From NCBI RefSeq assembly GCF_003610295.1, contig NZ_RAPV01000003.1:62001-126000 (forward strand): DNA of 64,000 bases. The letters are read 5' to 3'. Positions 52,970 to 63,057 of the stretch are shown here, one piece after another. Position numbers and translations under genes: made by a program. This DNA comes from Paraburkholderia sp. BL23I1N1. Lineage in GTDB: Bacteria; Pseudomonadota; Gammaproteobacteria; Burkholderiales; Burkholderiaceae. The notes under the pieces were generated by a model. That model ran no database searches and was not told the origin of the DNA. It saw nothing but the letters and a program-made list of their open reading frames with translations. Each line of letters opens with the position of its first letter. Position 1 is the first letter of the stretch.

Positions 52970-55396
52970 ATGAGAATGACACGACGGCGAAAACGTCATG
53001 GATGGAGACTGCATGCCTTCGCGCTCGTGGCAAGTGCGTTCTTGCTGAGCGTGAATCAGTCAGACGCGCAGACAATCGCTCAGGCGGGTGCGCAGGCGCT
53101 GCCGATGTCCGGCTCCCAACCCGTTGCGGCGAAGCCCGCACCGGGCGCCGCGGCGGCCCGTGATCTGTATCTGGAAGTCATGCTCAACGGCCAGCGCACC
53201 TCGTTGATCGCGCATTTCCGCGACGTCGGCGGCCGGCTCAGCGCCACCGCGAAGGACCTGAGCGACATCGGCATCGCCACCGACAAGCTCGGCGCCGCCG
53301 ATACCGCCTCGATCGAACTCGACCAGATCCCGGGCCTGCACTACCAATACGACGCCTCGGGCCAGACCATCGACCTTCAGGTACCCGACGCGATCCGCAA
53401 GCCGTACACGTTCGATACGCGCGAGTTGACGCAAACGCCGAATGCCACCGCGTCGCGCGGCTTTCTGGTCAACTACGACGCGTTCGCGCAAACGGACACC
53501 AATGCGCAGTTCGCACTGTGGAGCGAGGAGCGCTACTTCGACCCGGCCGGCGTGCTGAGCAATACCGGTATCGCGTACCTGTACCGCGATCTGCATCGTT
53601 ACGTACGCTACGACACCTCGTGGAGTACCTCGAACCCGGCCACGCTCAGCACCACCCAGTTCGGCGACACGATTTCATCGTCACTCGACTGGAGCCGTTC
53701 GATCCGCATCGGCGGCTTCCAGTGGCGCAGCAACTTTGCGCTGCGCCCCGACCTCGTGACGTTCCCGGTGCAGGCACTCTCGGGCACGGCCGTCGTGCCG
53801 TCGGCGGTGGATCTGTACATCAACAACGTGCGGCAATTCAGCGGCAACGTGCCGAGCGGACCGTTCATCGTCAATAACGTGCCGGGCATCACCGGCGCGG
53901 GCGAAGCCACCGTGATCACGCACGACGCGCTCGGCCGCACCATTTCGACTTCGCTGCCGCTGTACGTCGACACCCGGATGCTGGCGGCAGGCCTGTCGAG
54001 CTATTCGTTCGAAGCGGGATTGCTGCGCCGTGCATATGGCATCGATTCGTTTTCCTACGATCCACGGCCCGCGGTCAGCGCGACCGCGCGACGCGGCATG
54101 AGCGACGCGCTGACACTCGAAGGCCATGCGGAAGCCACCGGCGGCCTCGTCAACGCGGGAGCCGGTGCGCTGGTGCGCATGGGCATGGCCGGCGTGATCA
54201 ACGGCTCGTTGTCCGCGAGCGCCGGCAAGCTGACCGGCACCCAGGTCGGTCTCGGTTATCAGCTGATCGAACCGCACTTCTCGATCGATGCGCAGACGCT
54301 GCGCGCCTACGGCAACTACGGCGACCTCGCCGCGCGCGACGGCACACCGGTGCCCACCGCCACCGACCGCGTAACGCTGGCGCTGCCCTTCTTCAGCCGC
54401 CAGACCGTATCGCTTAGTTATATCGGCTACCGTTTTCCGGGCATTCCCGCGTCGCGGATCGGTTCACTGTCGTACACGCTGAACTTCGGCAATCTGGCCT
54501 CGCTCACGCTCAGCACGTACAAGGACTTTTTGCAGCACAACACCAACGGGATATTCCTGACCGTGAGCTTAGGCCTCGGCAACAACACCGCGATCAACGC
54601 GAGTGTCGGCCGTCAGAACGGCCAGTCCACCTACAACCTCAATGCGCAGCGGCCACCCGACTATGCCGGCGGCTGGGGCTGGGGGGTGCAGGCGGGCGGC
54701 TCGGGCGCAGTGCCGTACCGCCAGGCGCAGGCGCAATATCTCGGCAACCACGGCGAGGTGACCGCGCTGGCGCAAGACATCGACCGGCATGCGAACGCCT
54801 CGCTCGACGTGACCGGCGCGATCGTGCTGATGGACCACAGCATCCAGCCGGCGCGGCGTATCGACGACGGCTTCGCGCTGGTGTCCACCGACGGCGTCGC
54901 GAGCGTGCCGGTGCTGCACGAAAACCGCGTGATCGGCACGACCGACCGCAACGGCCATTTGCTGATACCGGACCTGAACGCGTACCAGCACAACGAGGTC
55001 GCCATCGACAGCATGAATCTGCCCGCCGACGCGCGCATCGCCACGACCTCCATGGATCTCGTGCCGGAATCGCGCACGGGTGTGCTGGCGAATTTTCAGG
55101 TCACGCGCTACAGCGCTGCTTCGCTGATTCTGCGTGGCGCGGACGGCAAGCTGCTGCCACCGGGCACGCGCGTGCATCACGTCGAAAGCGGCCGCGATAC
55201 GATTGTCGGCTACGACGGGCTGACCTTCATCGACAATCTTCAGCGCGACAATCATCTCGAGATCGACACCGGCGCCATGCGTTGCAGCGTCGAATTCACC
55301 TACGAGCGCCCCGCCGCCGACGGCTCGTTGCCGACGCTTGGACCGCTCACCTGCGGCAGCAGCGCTGCGGCCCCGGCGCCAGGAGCGGCGCGATGA
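52970..55396 (+). CDS. Fimbrial outer-membrane usher (CsuD type)
   Basis: The 808-residue outer-membrane protein has a basic signal peptide, an N-terminal chaperone-binding domain (residues about 60-150), a 24-strand barrel with the plug region (RRPDLV-like LRPDLVTFPVQALSGTAVVP, VDLYINNVRQF, GAGEATVITHDALGR), and C-terminal domains. It secretes and orders pilin subunits. The start ATG at 52970 has an alternative two codons later. The end overlaps the tip-subunit start (ATGA). The 109-base gap before it holds no gene. Confidence 0.93.
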   Translation: MRMTRRRKRHGWRLHAFALVASAFLLSVNQSDAQTIAQAGAQALPMSGSQPVAAKPAPGAAAARDLYLEVMLNGQRTSLIAHFRDVGGRLSATAKDLSDIGIATDKLGAADTASIELDQIPGLHYQYDASGQTIDLQVPDAIRKPYTFDTRELTQTPNATASRGFLVNYDAFAQTDTNAQFALWSEERYFDPAGVLSNTGIAYLYRDLHRYVRYDTSWSTSNPATLSTTQFGDTISSSLDWSRSIRIGGFQWRSNFALRPDLVTFPVQALSGTAVVPSAVDLYINNVRQFSGNVPSGPFIVNNVPGITGAGEATVITHDALGRTISTSLPLYVDTRMLAAGLSSYSFEAGLLRRAYGIDSFSYDPRPAVSATARRGMSDALTLEGHAEATGGLVNAGAGALVRMGMAGVINGSLSASAGKLTGTQVGLGYQLIEPHFSIDAQTLRAYGNYGDLAARDGTPVPTATDRVTLALPFFSRQTVSLSYIGYRFPGIPASRIGSLSYTLNFGNLASLTLSTYKDFLQHNTNGIFLTVSLGLGNNTAINASVGRQNGQSTYNLNAQRPPDYAGGWGWGVQAGGSGAVPYRQAQAQYLGNHGEVTALAQDIDRHANASLDVTGAIVLMDHSIQPARRIDDGFALVSTDGVASVPVLHENRVIGTTDRNGHLLIPDLNAYQHNEVAIDSMNLPADARIATTSMDLVPESRTGVLANFQVTRYSAASLILRGADGKLLPPGTRVHHVESGRDTIVGYDGLTFIDNLQRDNHLEIDTGAMRCSVEFTYERPAADGSLPTLGPLTCGSSAAAPAPGAAR

Positions 55397-56349
55397 AGCG
55401 ACCCCTTCTGCTTCTGCTGCTATGCGCGCTGCTCGCTGCGCTGCCGCAACGCGCGAGCGCACAAAGCTGCTCGGCGAGCGCGTCGGCGTTGAGTTTCGGC
55501 ACGATCAGCCCGATCAGTCTGAGCGCGGTGAACGCGACCGGCACACTCACGATTTCGTGCACGTGGCCAGCCATCACGCTGACCCCTAGCGTGCAGGTAT
55601 GTCTGAACCTGAACGGCACCACGCCGCGCTATCTCGGCAGCGGCAGCAATCAATTGCAGTACGGCTTGTATCAGGATGCCGCGCATTCGCTCGCGTGGGG
55701 CTCCACCGCATTGGGCACGAACCCGATTTCAGTGGTACTCAACAAGCCGGTGACCGGCACCACGGCAACGGCATCGGTCAATTTCTACGGTCAGATCGCC
55801 GGCAACCAGCCAACGGTGCCGACCACCGGAAACGCCAGCACAGGCTATTCGCAGACCTTGAGCCAGACGTCGCTGACATACGGATTCTTTCTGCTCATCT
55901 CGCCGGGTTGCGCCGCGCTCACGACCAGCGCGGGAAGCTTCGGTTTCAGTGCCACCGCGACGGTAGTGAACAATTGCCAGATCAACGCGACGAACATGGC
56001 ATTCACCGCGACCGGGCTGCTGGGCTCCGCGTTGAAGGCGACCAGCACGATTACCGCGCGCTGCACCAATGGCGACGCATACCGTATCGCGCTGAACGGC
56101 GGCTTGAGCGGCAACGTCGCGGCACGCCAGATGCAGCGCTCGGGTGGCTCGGGTGCGGTGAATTACCAGCTTTACACGGACGCCGCGCGCACGAGCGCAT
56201 GGGGGGATGGCACTGCGGGCACGACAATGGCAACCGGCACGGGCAGCGGCAACGTCGACTCGTTCACCGTCTACGGCGTGGTGCCAGCACAGAGCACACC
56301 CATGCCCGGCAGCTACAGCGACACGATTACCGCGACGATCAGCTTCTGA
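55393..56349 (+). CDS. Two-domain spore-coat-U protein, predicted pilus tip adhesin (CsuE type)
   Basis: The 318-residue protein has a signal peptide ending RASA and two SCPU domains. The first begins SCSASASALSFGTISPISLS, and the second TVVNNCQINATNMAFTATGL. The last one ends with VPAQSTPMPGSYSDTITATI. The two-domain plan and the last place in the operon match the tip subunit CsuE of Acinetobacter, which mediates attachment through hydrophobic loops. AGGAG precedes the ATG. Confidence 0.87.
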   Translation: MKRPLLLLLLCALLAALPQRASAQSCSASASALSFGTISPISLSAVNATGTLTISCTWPAITLTPSVQVCLNLNGTTPRYLGSGSNQLQYGLYQDAAHSLAWGSTALGTNPISVVLNKPVTGTTATASVNFYGQIAGNQPTVPTTGNASTGYSQTLSQTSLTYGFFLLISPGCAALTTSAGSFGFSATATVVNNCQINATNMAFTATGLLGSALKATSTITARCTNGDAYRIALNGGLSGNVAARQMQRSGGSGAVNYQLYTDAARTSAWGDGTAGTTMATGTGSGNVDSFTVYGVVPAQSTPMPGSYSDTITATISF

Positions 56350-56395
56350 GTGCTGTTTCCCCCAAGGCCCGCGTGACGACGCGCAATGGCAAGGG

Positions 56396-56713
56396 TCAGA
56401 AGTTGATCATCCAGATGGCTGGCTGGGCGTCGCGCGTTGCGACGAATTGCATCGACGGCGGGTTTTGCGCGGTGTCGGCCGGCATGGCGGGTTCGAATCC
56501 GACCTGGACGATCTGGAACGGCGCGCCGTGGAGACAAGACACCGCCGGCTGGTTAGCCGCGGTAATCGCCGCGTCCCCGGCCTGGATGACGCAGGATTCC
56601 TGCACGGTCAGGCTGATTGGGATCCAGGCGAGCTCCGTCGGCGCTGCTTCTATCGCTGGCGACGCCAGAAGGATTGTCACGAACGTGGTGGAGATGAGAC
56701 GGGGCATGATCAT
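56396..56713 (-). CDS. Small exported protein resembling half a spore-coat-U domain
   Basis: The reading frame encodes about 105 residues with a signal peptide (RLISTTFVTILLASPAIEA) and a mature part. That part begins LAWIPISLTVQESCVIQAGD and continues PAVSCLHGAPFQIVQVGFEP. Its paired cysteines and strand pattern resemble the first half of SCPU domains (LTLNANCSI... VAVTCTNTTPYNV). It is on the strand opposite the pilus operon and convergent with it. No strong ribosome site decides between ATG 56713 and 56707. It may be a small pilus-related or regulatory exported protein; the SCPU link is by eye. Confidence 0.62.
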   Translation of the reverse strand: MIMPRLISTTFVTILLASPAIEAAPTELAWIPISLTVQESCVIQAGDAAITAANQPAVSCLHGAPFQIVQVGFEPAMPADTAQNPPSMQFVATRDAQPAIWMINF

Positions 56714-56963
56714 GGTCCGGAATCGACTCGCAGCGCGAGCGTGGATGCCATGTTTTTCGGCATTTCGGACCAGGAACTTTAGCTTTTTCAGGAGTAGAAA
56801 AACACTGGTTGCCGCGCATGGGGAAGTTATCAACAGAATCTGTTTGCAAATCTGTGCATAACTCACCTGTGAAATCCGCAAGCGCTTGATACTCCAGCTG
56901 TTTTTACCGTGACATCGAAGTTGGGCACGCCGGGCGCCACCGGCATCAAGGACATCAACCACG

Positions 56964-58400
56964 TCAATCACGCACCGCGCCCGCGGCACCCTCTCGCCCG
57001 GTTTCCTGCGAGGCCGGCGCGCCACGCTCTTCCTCGCGCCATTGCTGCCGCGAACGCACCATTCTGCGCACGGCGAGGCGCGCCATCTTCACCCAGCCCG
57101 ACGGGCGCGGGTCGGCGAGCATGCTGAGCGCGCGCGCATAGTCGAGCGTGAGCCCCGGCGTCCACGCCATGGTCGCGGCGCGTTTGCGCAGCTGCGCGGC
57201 CACCCACAATTCCGGCGTCGTAATCACCCGCAAAAATGGCCGCCAACCGCCGAGATTCCCCCATACGCGCGCCGACGCGCCTTCGATCGCCGCTTCCAGT
57301 GCGCGCGATACGGTGCTCGAACAATTGCGGTGCGTCAGGTTGTAGGTCGTGTCCTGACGATAGGTGTCCCAGAAGCGGCGCAGCCGCGCCGGATCGTAAT
57401 TGCGTATGCGCACCTGAACCGTCGACGGACACCATGCTGTCGACTCAGTCGGGTAATCGGGTTGGAATACACCGGGCACGTCGTTCTCGCGCGTCGCGCG
57501 CAGAAGCCGCGCGAAATCGTCGGGCGAACGATCGATCTCGACGCCCGGATACAGGCTGATATAGACGCCCTCAGGCGATTCGAGCGCGGCATGCCCGGTC
57601 GATATCACACCGTTGCGATCCACCGCCGCGATATAGCGATCCACGATCAGTTGCCGCCGCGCCTCACCCTTGGATGAACCGACCGGCGTCCACACATGAA
57701 CGGTCAACGCGTCTTCGTCGGCGGCGGGCGGGCCGTCCCATTCAACTGCGCCAGGCCGAGCGGAAGCAACCGCACTCGCAGCGGAGTCGGCCGCGTAGGT
57801 GCTGGCCGCGTCGACGCTTGCGTCATCTGAAGCAACTGCCGGATTCGACGCGAGACGCCGTACGCGCGTACCCAGCAAAATCATGTTCCAGCCGCCGAAC
57901 ATCAGCCCGAGGCCGAGACAGTACGGCACGGTGCCCACATAGTGCGTCGGATAAGGTTGATAGAAGAAAATCGCCAGCGCGATTTCAACGCCGCCGCCGA
58001 TCATCGCGAGGCGCCAGGTGCGATAACGGACGACCTTCGCGGAGACGATCTGCAGCAGGCCGTCGGCCAGAAAGAGCGTGCCGAAAATCATCGAGAGAAT
58101 GATGTTGCCATGATGATGGCCGGCGAGAATCAACGCCGCCGCAACGCAGAACGCGAGGCCCTTCACATAGCGCAGCGTGCGTTGCCCGCCCATGCCGGTC
58201 CAGGCGACGGCCAGCGTGGCGAGACCTTCGAGCAGCAGCAATAGTGCAAACGGCGTGATCGGGAAATAGAGCGCGCTATCGAGTGCGTCGATGAACACCA
58301 CCACGCCGAGCACCAGACTCACCCAGCCGATCGACTGCAACGAACGCCAGCGCCTGCGCAGATAATCGACACCCAGCAGGATCATAACCAGTCGAACCAT
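56964..58400 (-). CDS. DUF308 (HdeD-like) membrane domain fused to a papain-like domain
   Basis: The 478-residue protein starts with six hydrophobic helices (residues about 25-180) of the HdeD/DUF308 type. An Ala/Ser-rich linker follows (about 183-225). The cytoplasmic or periplasmic C-terminal domain has GHAAL with His270, SLYPGVEIDRS, and THRNCSST with Cys360. His before Cys is the order of permuted NlpC/P60-like folds, so an amidase or acyltransferase activity is possible but unproven. GGAGGG lies six bases before the ATG at 58400. The last 60 residues are basic and low-complexity. Confidence 0.8.
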   Translation of the reverse strand: MVRLVMILLGVDYLRRRWRSLQSIGWVSLVLGVVVFIDALDSALYFPITPFALLLLLEGLATLAVAWTGMGGQRTLRYVKGLAFCVAAALILAGHHHGNIILSMIFGTLFLADGLLQIVSAKVVRYRTWRLAMIGGGVEIALAIFFYQPYPTHYVGTVPYCLGLGLMFGGWNMILLGTRVRRLASNPAVASDDASVDAASTYAADSAASAVASARPGAVEWDGPPAADEDALTVHVWTPVGSSKGEARRQLIVDRYIAAVDRNGVISTGHAALESPEGVYISLYPGVEIDRSPDDFARLLRATRENDVPGVFQPDYPTESTAWCPSTVQVRIRNYDPARLRRFWDTYRQDTTYNLTHRNCSSTVSRALEAAIEGASARVWGNLGGWRPFLRVITTPELWVAAQLRKRAATMAWTPGLTLDYARALSMLADPRPSGWVKMARLAVRRMVRSRQQWREEERGAPASQETGREGAAGAVRD

Positions 58401-58744
58401 TGCGAGCCCTCCGTGATCGATGCGCCTTCCTGATCGCAATCTTAACCACATTCGCGGCGCAGGCGTAGCAGGGTCCGATGTAACGGAGGTCCGCGCGTAG
58501 CGACGCTTTCACACAGCGCCGCTTCGCGAATGCATGACGCATCGAACACCGAAAGATTGCAGCGAGATGCTCAGACATACTTATGACGCTCATGCCGATG
58601 CGCCTTCGACGGACGCGCGCCGCGCTTGTTCACGCTCGCGGCTTCGCGCGGTTCATCGTGCGGTGTAACACGCGGGGTGGCATACGGGCCGTTCTGCAGC
58701 ACGGCGGGGCTTTGCGGGCTTGCCGCGCTTTGCGGCGCGGCCGA
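58401..58744. other. Intergenic region downstream of a small exported-protein gene
   Basis: These 344 bases lie between two minus-strand genes. I see no reading frame with protein character and no clear terminator. The promoter of the DUF308 gene is expected in the part close to 58400-58500 but no convincing -35/-10 pair was found. Confidence 0.4.
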
Positions 58745-58921
58745 TTAAGTTTGTACGGCGGGCAACGGTCCCGTTGCGGCGTCGATGACCTTCTGCAATT
58801 CGTCCTGCGCATAATCAGGCAACGGCGCGGGCGGATACTTCGCGTCGGCGGCCATGACCGTGGAAGCGGTGGAGGCGTCGCAAACAAGGCCGAGGGCGAT
58901 CATCAAGTGGGCGATTTTCAT
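58745..58921 (-). CDS. Small exported protein of unknown function
   Basis: A 58-residue frame with a probable signal peptide (MKIAHLMIALGLVCDASTAS, then TVMAAD) and a short mature part, YPPAPLPDYAQDELQKVIDA followed by ATGPLPAVQT. The signal-like start and clean stop support a real small secreted protein, but the ribosome site is weak (a GGA only). I do not recognise a family. Confidence 0.52.
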   Translation of the reverse strand: MKIAHLMIALGLVCDASTASTVMAADAKYPPAPLPDYAQDELQKVIDAATGPLPAVQT

Positions 58922-59177
58922 GTCAGGTCCGGGTCAGGATGACGCGGCCGGCATGATTGAAAAACGGGCGCGCGTCGATGGATCGGAAGGTTCCTGACGG
59001 CTTGCACCGTCAGCACAAGCAGTGTGACGGCCGGGACATGAAGGGTAAATTTTATCAAGCCGGATTCAGATATACCCAATCCGGCTTAACGAAGACCGGC
59101 GACGCGAAGCATTCTCGACGCGCCGGCCTGCGACGAATCAACGCCGCTCTGGCAAACGTAACTCAGCGAAACGTCAC

Positions 59178-60101
59178 TCAGGCCGCCGCGGCTTGCGGCA
59201 TCGCCTCGCCCTGCTCGCCGCCCAACGCGTCGAGCAGATCGTTCAGCATGCGGTCGAGTTCGGCGGTCATCAGCGTGACGTCGGAGTCGAACCGTTCGTC
59301 GTCGTTCTGCGCGGTGGGATCGCTCGCTTCCTTGAGGACGTCGAGCGCTGCGATACGCTTGATGGTCAGCGAGGGCGTCAGCACGAACGACACGCGATCG
59401 TTCCACGTCATCGCGAGTCGCATGCATTGTTTGCCCGCTTCGATATGGCGGCGCATATCTTCGGCCTCCAAAGTATGTCCGACGTAGCGCACTGTCGCGT
59501 TGCCTTCCGACGGCGAGCGCAACTCGGTGTCCTGGTCGAGCGTGAAACCCGCGGGACCTTCACCGGAAAGCAGCCAATCTGTCATTGCCGCAACCGGCGA
59601 TTGCGTGACGCGCACGGTGCCGAGCGGCAGTTGATCGATCGACTTCACCAGCAGGCCGAGCACTTCGTCGGCGACCGCTTGCGAGCCTGCGTCGATCACG
59701 AGCCAGCCGTTTCGGGTATCGATCCACACGCGCGTGTCGCGGCGAATGCTGAAGGCGCGCGGCAGCAGTTCGTCAGTCACCTGCTCCTTGAGTTCGCGCA
59801 TCTGTTTGCGGCCGGGTTTGAAGCCCTGCTGCTCTTCGAGTTCGAGCGCGCGTGCCTTGGTCACTTGCGTAACGACCGAAGCAGGCAGCAGTTTCTTTTC
59901 GGCGCGAAACACCAGCAGCATCTGGCCATTGAGCGAATACACCAGCGAGTCGTTGTCGCGCGGCGACGCCCAGCCATGACTCTGCATCTCGACGCTGTTG
60001 CCGGGCGCGAACGCGTGCGGCGCGAGCCATTTCTCCATTTGTTCAGGGGTGACGGACCACGGAGCGGGAAGACGGTGCAACTGAAGGTTTTTGAACCACA
60101 T
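59178..60101 (-). CDS. rdgC: Recombination-associated protein RdgC
   Basis: The 307-residue protein begins [15 protein letters not shown], continues with [40 protein letters not shown] and the central [20 protein letters not shown], all RdgC hallmarks. RdgC forms a ring around duplex DNA and modulates RecA. The start at 60101 is set by the conserved first residues; eight open codons precede it. It stands alone with no operon partner. Confidence 0.94.
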   Translation of the reverse strand: MWFKNLQLHRLPAPWSVTPEQMEKWLAPHAFAPGNSVEMQSHGWASPRDNDSLVYSLNGQMLLVFRAEKKLLPASVVTQVTKARALELEEQQGFKPGRKQMRELKEQVTDELLPRAFSIRRDTRVWIDTRNGWLVIDAGSQAVADEVLGLLVKSIDQLPLGTVRVTQSPVAAMTDWLLSGEGPAGFTLDQDTELRSPSEGNATVRYVGHTLEAEDMRRHIEAGKQCMRLAMTWNDRVSFVLTPSLTIKRIAALDVLKEASDPTAQNDDERFDSDVTLMTAELDRMLNDLLDALGGEQGEAMPQAAAA

Positions 60102-60350
60102 GGGCAGGAGTCTAGTACGGGGCAAAGCGCGTCATTCTATATGACGCGGCCAGGATGGCGAGGCCGGGCGCGCACCCCCGCGCTGCGCGCCGAAGCGGGG
60201 CTATCACAAGGCGGCGGCGGTCCGCTACATGCAGCGCAGGGGTTTCGCGCGGCGGTGCCCGTAGTGGTTTGCCACATCAGTCTTAAGGCGCGCTTTACAT
60301 TTAAATAAACTAGACTTTGTGACAGGCGAGCGACATAGACGGAGGCGGCC

Positions 60351-60671
60351 ATGGCCGATGAAACCGCACCCTGGCAGATAGTGGAATACGAGGGTTTTGA
60401 AATTCACGTGGCGCCCTTCCTGAAAAGCCCGCCCGACGACACGAACCCGTCAGCCGTGCCGGATAACCGCTACACGTATGTCGGCTATGTGTGCCATCCT
60501 GGCGCCGATCCGGCTATTCCCGGGCACACGGTACCGTTCCATCCGGACGGCGAAGAGAGCTTTACGGGTAAGGATGAAGCGCTCTACGAAGGGGTGCATG
60601 TGGGGCGCAGCATTGTCGATGGCACGCACCCGGATTTGACGGTGCTGCCGCTGGTGACGGGCGGCGTGTAA
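60351..60671 (+). CDS. Hypothetical protein
   Basis: A 106-residue soluble protein with many acidic and proline residues (EGFEIHVAPFLKSPPDDTNP) and a C-terminal ALYEGVHVGRSIVDGTHPDL. GGAGG lies six bases before the ATG, so it is surely translated. There is no transmembrane segment or known motif. An A/T-rich stretch just upstream (60294-60315) may hold its promoter. The function is unknown. Confidence 0.78.
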   Translation: MADETAPWQIVEYEGFEIHVAPFLKSPPDDTNPSAVPDNRYTYVGYVCHPGADPAIPGHTVPFHPDGEESFTGKDEALYEGVHVGRSIVDGTHPDLTVLPLVTGGV

Positions 60672-60770
60672 CGCCTGCACACGTCGGCGCGCGAGATCAC
60701 GGCTATATTTGCGCCGCGACCCGGTTGCGAAAAACTTTGCGCGTGCGCCAGAATTGCCCTGGTGGGCGGA

Positions 60771-61700
60771 TCAATGGCCGTCAGCCTCGTCGTCCGCCTG
60801 CTTGCCGAACGGCCTCACGAACGTCAGCTTCGCGGGAAGATCCGGCTCCCAGCCTTCCAGGTCCTCGAATGGATAACGGCCGAGCGCATACAGCACGCGC
60901 TTCACGCGGCTTTTGAACGGCGCACGCGGAACATTGGGCAGAGAGCCGGGCGCGGCAGAAGCCGTCCGCTGAATATACTCGCGATCGAAATCACGCTGAG
61001 AAATACCCCACTTCATCAGGAACTCGCGGCCGCCACGGTTGCGGCGGATTCGGCCGGTCGATTTGCAGCCGAAGTGATAGATGCGGCTCTCGCCGACCGA
61101 GCGGAACACACGGCAGCCGACGAGCCACAGCTTCATCAGCAAGTCGTTGTCGCTGCTCATGCCCGGGCCAAACTCAATGCTGTAGCCACCCACCGCATGC
61201 CACAACTGGCGGCTGATCAGCATCGGCTGCAAAGCGACGCCGTCGAGATCGGCCGATTTCATGCCGGCGCTGTATGCGAGCAGACCTGCTTCGTCGAAAT
61301 TCTCAGGGCCAGTGCCGAAGTTGGCAACGATCACGTTCGCACTACCGGTCGGCTCGATCAGTGCCGAAGACAGATACGCGCACGAATGGCCGAGCCCACG
61401 CAAGCTCGTGTCGAAAGCGAGGTCCCAGCCCGGCGTGCAGAACATATCGTCGTTCAGGAACAGGATCCAGTCGCGCGTGGCGAGTCGCGCCACATCGTTC
61501 AATGCGAGGCAGACGCCGACGTTGCCCGTGCTCCACGTGTGCAGGATGCCTTCCGAGCGGACCCATTCGAGCGTGCCGTCGCTGCCGTCGTTCACGTGCA
61601 CGATGATTTCGTGATCGAACGCCGAATGCCGGCGGATACTATCGACGCACAGCTTCAGGTACGGCAGGTTGTTCCAGCTTGGGATCAGGATACTGAACAT
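60771..61700 (-). CDS. Family 2 glycosyltransferase
   Basis: The 309-residue enzyme has a GT-A fold: FSILIPSWNNLPYLKLCVDS at the N-terminus, VHVNDGSDGTLEWV (nucleotide binding) and the DxD-like FLNDDMFCTPGWDLA, then a long C-terminal part. It probably adds a sugar to the LPS core or O-antigen. The ATG at 61700 lies 16 bases after the O-antigen ligase-like gene and shares its strand. Donor and acceptor cannot be read from sequence. Confidence 0.88.
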   Translation of the reverse strand: MFSILIPSWNNLPYLKLCVDSIRRHSAFDHEIIVHVNDGSDGTLEWVRSEGILHTWSTGNVGVCLALNDVARLATRDWILFLNDDMFCTPGWDLAFDTSLRGLGHSCAYLSSALIEPTGSANVIVANFGTGPENFDEAGLLAYSAGMKSADLDGVALQPMLISRQLWHAVGGYSIEFGPGMSSDNDLLMKLWLVGCRVFRSVGESRIYHFGCKSTGRIRRNRGGREFLMKWGISQRDFDREYIQRTASAAPGSLPNVPRAPFKSRVKRVLYALGRYPFEDLEGWEPDLPAKLTFVRPFGKQADDEADGH

Positions 61701-61716
61701 GAGATGGTGACGATTC

Positions 61717-63057
61717 TCATTGAATGGGAGTGTGCGGCGCGCGGGTGGCGGCACGGTCCGCCAGCCTGCCGGACCGGGCGACGCTCACGCTATTCCTGTC
61801 CGCATACGCAGAGGCAGCCGCCAGGATCGAGATGACCATGGCATAGAAAGATACGGTCATTTTCAGGTCGAACGTTTCGACCGTCAGACCGAAAATCCAG
61901 AAAGCCACGATAAACGTGAGCCCCATCAGCGCGGCCCGGCTCGCCGGGCCGGCAGGTGAGGCGAGCCGCCGCCAGAAGAGCACGCCCGGCACGACGTAGA
62001 CGGCCAGTACAGCAAGTCCGCCGATGATGCCGTAATCGGTCATGTAAGCGAGCATCTGGTTATGGGCTTCGCCTCTGCCCAGCTGCGCAGCAAGAGGTGT
62101 GAGCAACCCCGAATCGGCAAACGACTGCATGCTGTTGCGGAAGCCGTCGCCGCCGAGGCCGAGCAGCGGATGGCTCGCAACGATGCGCGCTGCCGCCTCG
62201 TAGAGCTGCAGACGGATACCGAACGACGTGTCCTTGTTGCCATGTGTGTATTGCACCAGATCCTGCGAAAGATCGCTGACGCGGTCGCGAGCGGTCGGCG
62301 AAAACACATACACGCCGACCAGAATCGCGACGATCGCAAGCGGCAACAGCACCTTCCATTTGCGTGACTTGCCACGGCTGCGTAAGTAGAGAATCATCGC
62401 GGCGATCACAGGGATCGCTACCCACCCGCCACGCGAGCCGGTGATCAACGACGCGGACAATCCCGCAAAGAGGCCCGCCACCTTGACGATGCGCACAGCC
62501 AGCCGGTCCTTGCGCCACCAGTTCATCGACAGGATGGACAGTGCGCCCATCACCAGCGCGATATCGCCGAAGTGAATCGGATTCAGAAACTTGCTGCTAA
62601 GCCGACCGAGGCCCCAGTCACGGGGCGCGATCAAGAGAATGCCGAGCGACATCAGACCGGCGAGCGCAAACGACAGATCGGTCCACGCGAGCAAGCGCGG
62701 CAAACAGCGACGCAACACGAGGAACAGCGGCGCTGCGGCGAAGAAACGGGAAGGCGAATCGAGTGTGCTGGCCACTACCATGCCGTGCCACGCGCCCCCG
62801 AGCAGCACGGCAAAAAACGGACTCGCCGTGGCTACGCACAGCGCAATATCGATACGGTCCCACTGGAGCGGCGGCAGGCCGGTCCAGGATTTAGGCGACG
62901 CCAGCAAGGCAAGAGAAATGAGTGCGGCCGCGATCGACAAGGCACTACCCGCACCGTGTATCAGCAAGGTGGCCGACGGATACGTGAGCAGGAATAACGC
63001 TGGCAGCAGGTTTCGTGAGTTGACACTCAGGGAAGATTTTTTTGCGGGCGTCGGCAT
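61717..63057 (-). CDS. O-antigen ligase/polymerase family membrane protein
   Basis: A 446-residue protein with about eleven to twelve hydrophobic helices and one long periplasmic loop, with the Wzy_C features GSRGGWVAIPVIA and the loop HPLLGLGGDGFRNSMQSF. GRGEAHNQMLAYMTDYGIIG contains the conserved His-Asn of the WaaL/Wzy superfamily. Members join O-antigen to lipid A core or polymerise it. It is the upstream gene of a pair with the family 2 glycosyltransferase and diverges from the GT9-like gene. Confidence 0.87.
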   Translation of the reverse strand: MPTPAKKSSLSVNSRNLLPALFLLTYPSATLLIHGAGSALSIAAALISLALLASPKSWTGLPPLQWDRIDIALCVATASPFFAVLLGGAWHGMVVASTLDSPSRFFAAAPLFLVLRRCLPRLLAWTDLSFALAGLMSLGILLIAPRDWGLGRLSSKFLNPIHFGDIALVMGALSILSMNWWRKDRLAVRIVKVAGLFAGLSASLITGSRGGWVAIPVIAAMILYLRSRGKSRKWKVLLPLAIVAILVGVYVFSPTARDRVSDLSQDLVQYTHGNKDTSFGIRLQLYEAAARIVASHPLLGLGGDGFRNSMQSFADSGLLTPLAAQLGRGEAHNQMLAYMTDYGIIGGLAVLAVYVVPGVLFWRRLASPAGPASRAALMGLTFIVAFWIFGLTVETFDLKMTVSFYAMVISILAAASAYADRNSVSVARSGRLADRAATRAPHTPIQ

